DNA from: Sphingosinicella sp. YJ22
GTDB taxonomy: Bacteria > Pseudomonadota > Alphaproteobacteria > Sphingomonadales > Sphingomonadaceae
Assembly (NCBI RefSeq): GCF_011320075.1
Contig: NZ_JAANPA010000034.1
Coordinates: 1-36,754, forward strand
DNA: 36,754 nucleotides
Direction of reading: 5' to 3'
The translations under genes and the position numbers were made by a program. Under the pieces are notes generated by a model. That model ran no database searches. It worked only from the letters and a program-made list of their open reading frames with translations, and had not been told where the DNA came from. Position 1 is the stretch's first letter, and each line of letters starts with the position of its first letter. Below, piece by piece: positions 25,854-32,153 of the stretch.

Positions 25854-26456
25854 ATGAACTGGATGCTCTTGCCGCTGCGCCGCTACGCGGACTTCAGCGG
25901 CCGCTCGCGCCGCATGGAATTCTGGATGTGGCAGCTGTTCCTGTTCCTCGTGAACTTCGTTCTGATGATCATCGCGTTCGCGATCATCGGCGGGGCGATG
26001 TTCTCGGTCCTGCGCGACAATCCCGACGCGTTCGATGCGCGCGGCGACTACAGCTATGACGGCGCTTATTATGCGGACAGCGTGCCGCCCGACGCCGCGC
26101 TCGCCACGATCGGAGTGGCCGGAATTGTCATCTTCGGGCTGCTGTTCCTGTGGTGGCTCGTCATCCTGGTGCCCAACATCGCGGTCGCGGTCCGCCGTCT
26201 CCACGACACCAATCGCAGCGGCTGGTGGCTGCTCGCCCCGCTCGCGCCCTATGCCATCGGCGTGATCGCCTTGATGATGGCCGCGGCCGTCCCCGATCTT
26301 CTCATCCTGGCCGGGATCATCTGGCTGGTCGCGATCCTCGCCGCCTTCGGGCTCGGCATCATGCTCCTCGTCTTCTACTTTCTCGAGGGCACGCGCGGGC
26401 CGAACCGCTTCGGACCGGACCCGAAGGGGCCGACCCATGAGGAGACGTTCCGCTAG
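25854..26456 (+). CDS. DUF805 membrane protein, copy 1
   Basis: The 200-residue inner-membrane protein has the family start MNWMLLPLRRYADFSGRSRR, an aromatic first helix (about 21-45), a polar loop with DYSYDGAYYAD, then further helices. The family signature is VRRLHDTNRSGWW, and the C-terminus ends RGPNRFGPDPKGP. Function of DUF805 (YhaH/YhaI type) is unknown. GGGGAG precedes ATG 25854; the longer open frame from 25638 is a shadow across pcm. The next gene is a paralogue 47 bases downstream, so this is a tandem duplication. Confidence 0.92.
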   Translation: MNWMLLPLRRYADFSGRSRRMEFWMWQLFLFLVNFVLMIIAFAIIGGAMFSVLRDNPDAFDARGDYSYDGAYYADSVPPDAALATIGVAGIVIFGLLFLWWLVILVPNIAVAVRRLHDTNRSGWWLLAPLAPYAIGVIALMMAAAVPDLLILAGIIWLVAILAAFGLGIMLLVFYFLEGTRGPNRFGPDPKGPTHEETFR

Positions 26457-26503
26457 CCGCCGACGCCCGGCCGCTCGTTGCTGATCAATAAGGGGGAAAT
26501 GCG

Positions 26504-27028
26504 ATGAACTGGATGCTGATGCCGCTGCGCCGCTACGCCGATTTCAACGGCCGCTCCCGGCGCAAGGAATATTGGATGTGGACGCTGTTCAACCTGATCG
26601 TCGGCGGCATCCTGGGCGCGATCCTGATGGGGATGATTTTCTCGGCGACCGCGCGCGTGGCGGAGCGCGGCGGCGTCGAGAGCTATGAATATAGCGACTA
26701 TGACAGCTCGGACTCGGGTTTCAGCTATGAATCGGGCTCGTCGACCAACGTCGATCCGACCATGTTCATGGAGGAGTTCAGCACCGGCGGCTGGATCCTG
26801 ATCGGCTTGCTGTGTCTGTGGTGGCTGTTCACCCTGATCCCCAACCTCGCCGTGACCATCCGCCGGCTTCACGACCAGGACAAGTCGGGCTGGATGATCC
26901 TGCTCGCCTTCATCCCGCTGGTCGGGGGAATCATCCTCTTGGTGTTCATGCTCCTCGACGGCACCCGCGGCCCGAACCGCTTCGGCCCGGACCCCAAGGG
27001 ACCCGGTCATACCGACACGTTCGGCTGA
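26504..27028 (+). CDS. DUF805 membrane protein, copy 2
   Basis: The 174-residue paralogue of the preceding protein has a nearly identical start (MNWMLMPLRRYADFNGRSRR) and end (RGPNRFGPDPKGPGH). IRRLHDQDKSGWM is the conserved loop. The variable central loop is acidic and Ser/Tyr-rich (YEYSDYDSSDSGFSYES), much longer in polar residues than copy 1, and there is one fewer helix pair near the C-terminus. AGGGGGA is placed 7 bases before ATG 26504. The two copies keep identical termini while their middles diverge, so the ends are probably the constrained parts. Function unknown. Confidence 0.92.
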   Translation: MNWMLMPLRRYADFNGRSRRKEYWMWTLFNLIVGGILGAILMGMIFSATARVAERGGVESYEYSDYDSSDSGFSYESGSSTNVDPTMFMEEFSTGGWILIGLLCLWWLFTLIPNLAVTIRRLHDQDKSGWMILLAFIPLVGGIILLVFMLLDGTRGPNRFGPDPKGPGHTDTFG

Positions 27029-27042
27029 GGTTGCGGCCTTGA

Positions 27043-27067
27043 GGGCGGGGCTCTAAGAGCCTCGCCC
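27043..27067 (+). terminator. Strong hairpin just before tRNA-Leu
   Basis: An 11-base stem (27043-27053 with 27057-27067, one G-U pair) closes a TAA loop. It begins 15 bases after the DUF805 stop and ends two bases before the first base of the tRNA. It lacks a T-tract. It may terminate the DUF805 transcript, or be part of the tRNA precursor leader. Confidence 0.45.
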
Positions 27068-27069
27068 GT

Positions 27070-27154
27070 GCCCCTGTGGCGGAATTGGTAGACGCGCTCG
27101 ACTCAAAATCGAGTTCCGCAAGGAGTGCCCGTTCGACTCGGGCCAGGGGCACCA
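27070..27154 (+). tRNA. tRNA-Leu (anticodon CAA)
   Basis: 85 bases including an encoded CCA. The acceptor stem GCCCCTG pairs with CAGGGGC, followed by discriminator A and CCA. The anticodon stem CTCGA/TCGAG closes the loop CTCAAAA, giving CAA, which reads UUG. The D arm holds AATTGGTAGAC and the long variable arm TCCGCAAGGAGTG marks a class II tRNA. The T arm stem GCCCG/CGGGC encloses TTCGACT. Confidence 0.96.
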
Positions 27155-27164
27155 CCTTTCCGCA

Positions 27165-27821
27165 TTAGAAAGCGATGGGAGCGGCTCCCGCCGCCGCCTC
27201 GCCGCGCTTGCCGTAGGCGCGGATGAAGGCGCCGATATGGGTCGCGGCCAGCGCGTTGGGGTCGAGCGGGCGCTGGGTCCTGCCGCCGAGCTGCTCCTGG
27301 TGGAGATGGGCGAGGATCAAAGGCGCCGCGAAGGCGAGGGCGGCGTGGCGCGGCTGGACATTGGCCATCTCGCCGCGCTCGACATGGGCGGCGAGGCGCT
27401 GCTCGAGCGCCGCCAGCCATGGTTCCAGAACCGTCTCGAGCGCCGCCGGGCCGAGGTCCGGATGGGCGAGGCCGTTGATCAGGGCGATGGTGAGGCTGTC
27501 GCCGCCGCGCGCGTGCAGGTGCATGACGATCTCGTCGGCGGCGTCGGCGAGCGAGGTGGCGAAATCGCCGCCGGGCGCCGCCAGCCGCGCCACGCCAAGG
27601 GCCGAATCGGCGCGCTCCTGATCGAGCACCGCTCGGATCACCTCGTCGCGCTTGCCGAAATAATGGGTCATGGTCGACAGGCCGACCCCGGCCGCCGCGG
27701 CGAGCTCGCGCCACGACGCGTGAGTCGCGCCCTTCTCGCCCAGACGGGTTCGGATTCGGCCGAGCAGCTCTCGCCTCTTCTCCTCGAAGCCCGGCGCGCG
27801 CATCCCCTTCGGTCTCGGCAT
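27165..27821 (-). CDS. TetR-family transcriptional regulator
   Basis: The 218-residue protein has an N-terminal HTH at about residues 10-60, including HASWRELAAAAGVGLSTMTHYFGKR split over the recognition helix (AAGVGLSTMTHYF), followed by an all-helical ligand domain. The start is ATG 27821 with AGGGGGA upstream; the longer open frame is a shadow. It diverges from the AI-2E-family transporter gene (136 bases apart), which is the obvious candidate target. Its 3' end is convergent with tRNA-Leu, 10 bases away. The ligand is not predictable. A late segment LAHLHQEQLGGRTQRPLDP is found in other sphingomonad TetR proteins as far as I recall. Confidence 0.9.
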   Translation of the reverse strand: MPRPKGMRAPGFEEKRRELLGRIRTRLGEKGATHASWRELAAAAGVGLSTMTHYFGKRDEVIRAVLDQERADSALGVARLAAPGGDFATSLADAADEIVMHLHARGGDSLTIALINGLAHPDLGPAALETVLEPWLAALEQRLAAHVERGEMANVQPRHAALAFAAPLILAHLHQEQLGGRTQRPLDPNALAATHIGAFIRAYGKRGEAAAGAAPIAF

Positions 27822-27866
27822 GTCTATCCCCCTCGGCCCGGCTCGGTTGATCCACTGTAGCCGCCG

Positions 27867-27880
27867 GGATCGCATGATCC
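27867..27880. promoter_or_regulatory. Candidate TetR operator half-sites
   Basis: GGATC and GATCC form a perfect inverted repeat with a GCAT spacer in the gap between the divergent TetR and transporter genes. A further TTGATCC lies 20 bases to the left. The site is short for a TetR operator and may be chance in GC-rich DNA. Confidence 0.3.
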
Positions 27881-27957
27881 AGCGAAAAATCCGGCGCCGC
27901 GAGGCTTCCCAGCGGCCCGGCTTGCAGGCATGAATCGCGCGACGGAGTTCGACGCGC

Positions 27958-29157
27958 ATGAACAAGATGGAGACGGGGAGCCAGGGCGCGCCGGAGCCGG
28001 TGCCGGCGCCCGCCGGGCTGGACGAGGAGGATGGCGGCCGGGTCGGCTTCCGCCGCGACCGCCTGCTCGCCGCGCTCACCTTGATCTGCGGCCTGCTGCT
28101 CGCCTTGGCCCTGCCCTTCGCGCTGCGCTACGGCGCGGAGTTCTTCCTGCCGGTCACCGCCGCCCTGGTCATCGCCATCGCTCTGGTGCCGCTGCTGGAA
28201 TGGCTCGAGCGGCGGCGGGTGCCGTCGGTGCTCGCGGCGCTGGTCTGCGTGCTTCTGCTGCTCATCGTCGCCAATATCGCGGTCGCGTCGATCGTGTTCC
28301 CGGCGATGCAGTGGGTCGAGGACCTGCCCGAGCGGATCGACAGCATCCGAGCGACTCTGGCGCCGATCTTCGACCTCTATGCCTCGCTCGAGCACTTCAT
28401 CGACGACCTCGTCCGCGAATTCGGCCAGACTTCGTCGCCGTCGGCGCCGCAGACGGTGACGGTGGAGCCGCCCAACTCGCTGCTCGCGATCATCGCGACG
28501 TCGGCGCCGCACGCCATCCTGCAGATGTTCTTCGCCATCCTGGTGATCTTCTTCTTCCTCTCCGGCTGGACGCGCATGCGCAAGCGCACCATCACCACCC
28601 GCGCAAGCTTCGACGGCGCGATGACCACGGCGCGGGTGATCCAGCAGGTGGTCGACGCGACCTCGCTCTATCTCGGCACCATCACGATGGTGAACGTGAC
28701 GATCGGGCTGGTTACCGCGGCTATCCTGTGGGCGATCGGCATGCCGACGCCCTTGATGTGGGGCGGCATCGTCGCCCTGCTCAATTACATCCCCTATCTC
28801 GGGCCGATCGCCTCGGTGGTCCTGCTCGCGGTCGGCGGCCTGATGGTGTTCCCTGATCCCTGGTATGCCTTGCTGCCCGCGCTGAGCTTCGCCGGTATCC
28901 ACCTCGTCGAGGCCAACATCATCACGCCGACCCTGGTCGGGCGCCGCCTCACCATCAACCCGCTGCTGATTCTCGTCGCCCTGAGCTTTTGGGCGTGGGT
29001 ATGGGGGACGGCCGGCGCCTTGCTCGCGGTGCCGCTGCTGATCATCGCCAAGACCGTGCTCGACGCGGCCGGCAAGCCTGACATCGCCGGCTTCCTGTTC
29101 GAGGAAGGCATCCTCATCCACGACTCCCACGAAGAGCCGCCGCGCAAGCGCGAATGA
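27958..29157 (+). CDS. AI-2E family transporter
   Basis: The 399-residue integral membrane protein of the AI-2E family (formerly UPF0118, PerM/TqsA/YdiK relatives) has an N-terminal hairpin of two helices (about 36-80), another near 85-110, a soluble segment at about 115-185, then five or so helices. The typical GIVALLNYIPYLGPIAS motif is at about 270-290 and the late LIILVALSFWAW-like stretch is present. Members export small molecules or ions; only a few substrates are known, and autoinducer-2 is not implied. Both ends are charged and cytoplasmic. Divergent from TetR, which probably controls it. tRNA-Asp follows 73 bases downstream. Confidence 0.92.
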   Translation: MNKMETGSQGAPEPVPAPAGLDEEDGGRVGFRRDRLLAALTLICGLLLALALPFALRYGAEFFLPVTAALVIAIALVPLLEWLERRRVPSVLAALVCVLLLLIVANIAVASIVFPAMQWVEDLPERIDSIRATLAPIFDLYASLEHFIDDLVREFGQTSSPSAPQTVTVEPPNSLLAIIATSAPHAILQMFFAILVIFFFLSGWTRMRKRTITTRASFDGAMTTARVIQQVVDATSLYLGTITMVNVTIGLVTAAILWAIGMPTPLMWGGIVALLNYIPYLGPIASVVLLAVGGLMVFPDPWYALLPALSFAGIHLVEANIITPTLVGRRLTINPLLILVALSFWAWVWGTAGALLAVPLLIIAKTVLDAAGKPDIAGFLFEEGILIHDSHEEPPRKRE

Positions 29158-29183
29158 CCTCGAAAAAAGGTCCGCGAGGCTTG

Positions 29184-29212
29184 TTGACAGGGCAGGGGCG
29201 CTCGCCTAACTC
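29184..29212 (+). promoter_or_regulatory. Sigma-70-type promoter of tRNA-Asp
   Basis: TTGACA at 29184-29189, a 17-base spacer, and TAACTC at 29207-29212 form a near-consensus promoter. Transcription should start near 29219, about 12 bases before the mature 5' end of the tRNA. Confidence 0.7.
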
Positions 29213-29230
29213 GCCGGCCTCACACCGAAC

Positions 29231-29307
<77 letters not shown>

Positions 29308-29319
29308 TTTCCCATCGTC

Positions 29320-30316
29320 TCAATCGGCGTCGCCGGTCTGCCCGAAGGCAGCCTCGACCTCGGCCATCATCTCCGCCTCGAGGCCTTCGTAGCGCGGCGA
29401 GAAATGGAATGGCTCGACCCGCCGCGCGCCGGCGGCGCGGGCGATCTCGCCGGCTGCCGTGGTCGTGAGATGGGCGCGCGCATCGGCTTTGTCCCTGTCC
29501 CGCGCGGCGAACGACGCTTCGATCAACAGCATGTCGGCGTCTTTCGCCAGCGCGGCGATGGCGGCGCGATTGGCCGGCGTATCGCGGACATCCGTCGCAT
29601 AGGCGATCTTCTGGCCGGGCTCGACGCTCACCAGGTCGCGGAGGTTCTTAAGTGGAACATATGATCCATCCGGCAGTTCGATCCACCAGTCGTCCGGCCG
29701 CGCCTCGCGCACCGCCTGCTTGAGCGGCTTCAGCCACGGGCCGAGCGCCAGTGCGCGCTCGCGCACCTTGTTGCCCGACGTTGACGTGGAGCGGCTCGGC
29801 AACCGCATAAGCGATGCTGGGCCCGTGATGCTCGAGGATCGCCGCCGCCACCGAAAAATCCGGTGTCTCCACGATCGCCCTGGCATTAATACGAATAATA
29901 TCAATATATTCGACGGCAAACCTGTTCTTAAGCCTAAACATTAACCTTTTCGCGCGGACGTCCGATTGGAGCTCGATCACGTCGAAGACGAGGTCGTTGG
30001 GGTAGTTGTCGACGAGGTCCCATTCATAGCCGGCGAGCTTGTGGCCGACCCGCTCTCCGATCCCCACCGGGCCGCACAGGGTGATCCGCTTGGCCCGCCC
30101 GACATGGACCCGCAGCAGCGCATCGAAGCCGATGAAGTGGTCCATGTGCATGTGCGACACCAGGACATGATCGACGCGGAGCAGGTCACGGGTCGACAGC
30201 GCGGCGAGGTCGCCCAGGTCGAACAGCAGTGCCGATCGTTGATGCAGCTGCTCCACGAATACCGCGGGATCGCCGAAGCGCCCGTTGACTAGGCGGGGAC
30301 GAAGGTTCGGGCGCAT
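29320..30316 (-). pseudogene. RNase Z-like metallo-beta-lactamase-fold hydrolase, frameshifted
   Basis: From ATG 30316 the protein reads PRLVNGRFGDPAVFVEQL, then the zinc motif SHMHMDHFIGFD near residues 60-70, and continues to LEHHGPSIAYAVAEPLHVNV. There the frame is lost; the correct continuation NKVRERALALGPWLKPL to the C-terminal DADMLLIEASF, AHLTTTAAGEIA and HFSPRYEG lies in the next frame. One extra G in GTCGGGCAAC (CCC at 29774-29776 on the plus strand) explains it: removing it gives 996 bases and an intact 331-residue protein. So this is a one-base insertion, real or a sequencing error. The family cleaves tRNA 3' trailers (ElaC) or related phosphodiesters. Codons around 29880-29950 are strikingly AT-rich for this genome. 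Confidence 0.85.
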
Positions 30317-30324
30317 CGCCCGCG

Positions 30325-30396
30325 CTACTCGCTGTTCCGGCCGGGCCGCGCTTGCGGGATGCCGCCCTGTGCCTGTCGGTGCCTGCTGGCGCTCAT
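30325..30396 (-). CDS. Possible 23-residue leader peptide upstream of the RNase Z-like gene
   Basis: A very good Shine-Dalgarno, GGAGGAG, lies six bases before ATG 30396. The frame is 23 codons (MSASRHRQAQGG..., Arg/Gln/Gly-rich) and ends at TAG 30325-30327, eight bases before the ATG of the hydrolase gene, which itself has a poor ribosome-binding site. It may couple translation to the hydrolase, or it may be the original start of that gene displaced by a second mutation. The peptide has no recognisable features, so coding is uncertain. Confidence 0.3.
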   Translation of the reverse strand: MSASRHRQAQGGIPQARPGRNSE

Positions 30397-30510
30397 CGTG
30401 GCTCCTCCGCGACGGCAACCCGGCGTGCCGGGCGCGGTTCCGCTCCGCGGCGAGAGGCGCCGAATTGCTGGTTCAGATGAACTACAGCGTTCCCTGCGAA
30501 GCCCTGCCGT

Positions 30511-30732
30511 TCAGCGGCGGCGCCAATGTCCCGTCGCGGTCCAGCGGAGCAAGGGCCGCACCGGGACGATCCAGGCGATGCCGACGACGACGTAGAACAG
30601 CATCTCGACCAGGAAGGGCAGGCGCGCGACGAAGGGCGCCAAGGTCGCCACCACTACGCTCCACACAGCGATCAGCAGCAGGATCAGCAACATGCCGACG
30701 CCGTTGCGCCATTTGGGCTTCAGGTCCTGCAC
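30511..30732 (-). CDS. DUF2842 small membrane protein
   Basis: The 73-residue protein matches DUF2842: a short start LKPKWRNGVGM, two hydrophobic helices (about 13-33 and 40-62) and the typical ending IVPVRPLLRWTATGHWRRR. Function is unknown; the family is common in Alphaproteobacteria. I chose GTG 30732, which has AGGGAG 8 bases upstream, over another GTG at 30741 that overlaps that site. The start lies inside the end of the 5-formyl-THF cyclo-ligase gene (13 bases), so the two are translationally coupled. Confidence 0.87.
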   Translation of the reverse strand: MQDLKPKWRNGVGMLLILLLIAVWSVVVATLAPFVARLPFLVEMLFYVVVGIAWIVPVRPLLRWTATGHWRRR

Positions 30733-31304
30733 GCAATCCACTCCCTGGGCGTCGCGATGGCGTCGAGCCGCTGGTCCCAGGGATCGGCGGGCAGCGGCGT
30801 ATCGCTGACCTGCACGTCCCAGCCAAGGCCGATCGTGTAAACTTCGTGTCCGCCGTCGCGGAGATGGGCGAGGGCGCGGTCGTAATGGCCCTTGCCGTGG
30901 CCGATTCGGGTGCCCCGCCGGTCCGCCATCACCAGCGGCACCAACACCAGATCGGGCGCCAGCGCCTCATGGGCGAGCGGCGGCTGGAGAATGCCCCACG
31001 GGCTCGGCTCGGTCGCCGGCGCCTCGCGCCAGATCATCCGCGCGTCGCGGTCGGCGAAGGAGGGGAGAACGGCGCGCTGCCCGTCGATCAGTCGATCCAA
31101 TATTGGATAGGGGCTGATCTCGTCGCGCAGCGGGTGGTAGCCGGCGATCACCCGGGCGGTCAGCACATGCGTCAAGACCCGCTCGGCGAGCTGCGCCTCG
31201 AGCTCGGCGCGCGTGTCCGCCGCAAGCGACCGCGCAAAGGCGCGCCGCGCCTGGAGCGCAGCCGCACGAAGCGCGTCTTTGGGGGAGGGTGACGGGACCG
31301 CCAT
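30720..31304 (-). CDS. fau: 5-formyltetrahydrofolate cyclo-ligase
   Basis: The 194-residue enzyme converts 5-formyl-THF and ATP to 5,10-methenyl-THF. The C-terminal nucleotide/substrate loop GHGKGHYDRAL is diagnostic. Upstream, IAGYHPLRDEISPYPIL matches the conserved centre, and LVPLVMADRRGTRIG precedes the loop. The start is ATG 31304; the longer open frame crosses the 6S RNA and is not coding. The order zapA - 6S RNA - cyclo-ligase is conserved across Proteobacteria, where the ligase message is often processed from the 6S transcript. DUF2842 is coupled downstream. Confidence 0.94.
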   Translation of the reverse strand: MAVPSPSPKDALRAAALQARRAFARSLAADTRAELEAQLAERVLTHVLTARVIAGYHPLRDEISPYPILDRLIDGQRAVLPSFADRDARMIWREAPATEPSPWGILQPPLAHEALAPDLVLVPLVMADRRGTRIGHGKGHYDRALAHLRDGGHEVYTIGLGWDVQVSDTPLPADPWDQRLDAIATPREWIACRT

Positions 31305-31311
31305 GGCCGTT

Positions 31312-31458
31312 TGCTGGAATATCCTCTGACGCCAGAACGTCAGGTGGGGACCATGTGCGTCGGACCAGGGTCCGGGCAGGGATAGCCCCCGAGGATGTCT
31401 TATCGCCTCAGGGATGTTCGCAAAAGCTCGTACCGGGCAGTACCCGTCAGGGCTCAAT
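31312..31458 (-). ncRNA. ssrS: 6S RNA
   Basis: The 154-base gap between zapA and the cyclo-ligase gene is where 6S RNA lies in many Proteobacteria. The minus strand contains CCCTGAGGCGATAAGACATC, close to the conserved CCCTGAGCCGATA segment of E. coli 6S RNA, preceded by TGCGAACATC (compare GATGTTCGCAAG there). Complementary ends CCCTGACG near 31452-31445 and CGTCAGAGG near 31331-31323 can form the closing stem; an alternative local hairpin is CTGACG...CGTCAG near the 3' end. 6S RNA mimics an open promoter and binds the sigma-70 RNA polymerase holoenzyme in stationary phase. Ends are approximate. Confidence 0.78.
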
Positions 31459-31803
31459 CTAGGGTGTCAGCCGCGGTTCCTCAAGCGGGGCCGGCGCTTC
31501 CAGCCGCCGCGCCAGCGCCTCGACCCGGTCGGCGAGCGATTCCAGGGCTGCGACCAGCTCTTCGTCGACCGCCGCGGGCGGCGTCGGTCCCTTGCCGCCG
31601 GACTGCATGTCCTGGATGTCGTCGGCGAGCAGCAGGGTGGTGAACAGGAGCTGGCGGGTCTCGGTGAGGCTGCCGAGCGCGTCGGCGGCGTCGCGGGCGC
31701 GCTTGTCGGCCAGCGCCGCGACCGAGCGCAGATGCGCTTCCTCGCCGTCGCGGCACGCAACGCTGTATTTGCGACCGGCGATCTCGACGTCGATATTGGC
31801 CAT
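31459..31803 (-). CDS. zapA: Cell division protein ZapA
   Basis: The 114-residue protein has the ZapA start NIDVEIAGRKYSVACRDGEE, an N-terminal beta-alpha head and a C-terminal helix (about 40-105) with LLLADDIQDMQ. ZapA bundles FtsZ filaments at the division ring. Its ATG at 31803 overlaps the stop of the coiled-coil gene (TGATG). The longer open frame upstream is a shadow. The 6S RNA follows directly after the stop. Confidence 0.9.
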   Translation of the reverse strand: MANIDVEIAGRKYSVACRDGEEAHLRSVAALADKRARDAADALGSLTETRQLLFTTLLLADDIQDMQSGGKGPTPPAAVDEELVAALESLADRVEALARRLEAPAPLEEPRLTP

Positions 31804-32018
31804 CAGCCCGCCGCCTCCTCGCGTTCCGCGATCAAATCGTCGAGCTCGGCGATCGTCCGCTCGACGCGACCGCGCAGGCGGCCGTGGGCGGTGCGCAGCG
31901 CCTCGAGCTCGGACCGGTCGGCCTGGTCGACCTTGCCGCGCGCCGCGGCCGCCGCCTCGATCCGGGCAACCGCCCGTTCGATCCGGGACAGGGCCTTGAG
32001 TGCGCGTTGATCCTCCAT
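31803..32018 (-). CDS. Small coiled-coil protein coupled to zapA
   Basis: The 71-residue all-helical protein (MEDQRALKALSRIERAVARI..., then ELEALRTAHGRLRGRVERTI) has heptad-like Leu/Ile/Val spacing throughout and looks like a two-stranded coiled coil. Short coiled-coil proteins upstream of zapA are common (ZapB-like or DUF4164-type); I infer a division role from position. ATG 32018 opens the minus-strand unit, and the stop overlaps the zapA start by one base. A 135-base gap separates it from the divergent transketolase gene. Confidence 0.82.
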   Translation of the reverse strand: MEDQRALKALSRIERAVARIEAAAAARGKVDQADRSELEALRTAHGRLRGRVERTIAELDDLIAEREEAAG

Positions 32019-32153
32019 GACGCGAAGCCATAGCATTGTTGCGGTGAGCGGCAAGGGGCGGGGGGCGACCGGTTGACGCCGCGACCCGACCGCTTAAAGA
32101 CGCCGGCAAGCGCCGCCTTCCGGCGCGTCACTCACCAGGCACCGGGACCCTGC

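Noticed and set aside
27867..27880. Firm assignment of the GGATC-GCAT-GATCC repeat as the TetR operator
   Set aside because: Too short and GC-rich to separate from chance; kept only as a low-confidence candidate.
28794..29147. Minus-strand frame opposite the AI-2E transporter
   Set aside because: Shadow of a protein with clear membrane family features; no ribosome-binding site or domain.
29760..29790. Programmed ribosomal frameshift in the RNase Z-like gene
   Set aside because: No slippery heptamer, no downstream structure that I can see, and the first frame does not stop near the site, so an insertion or error is simpler.
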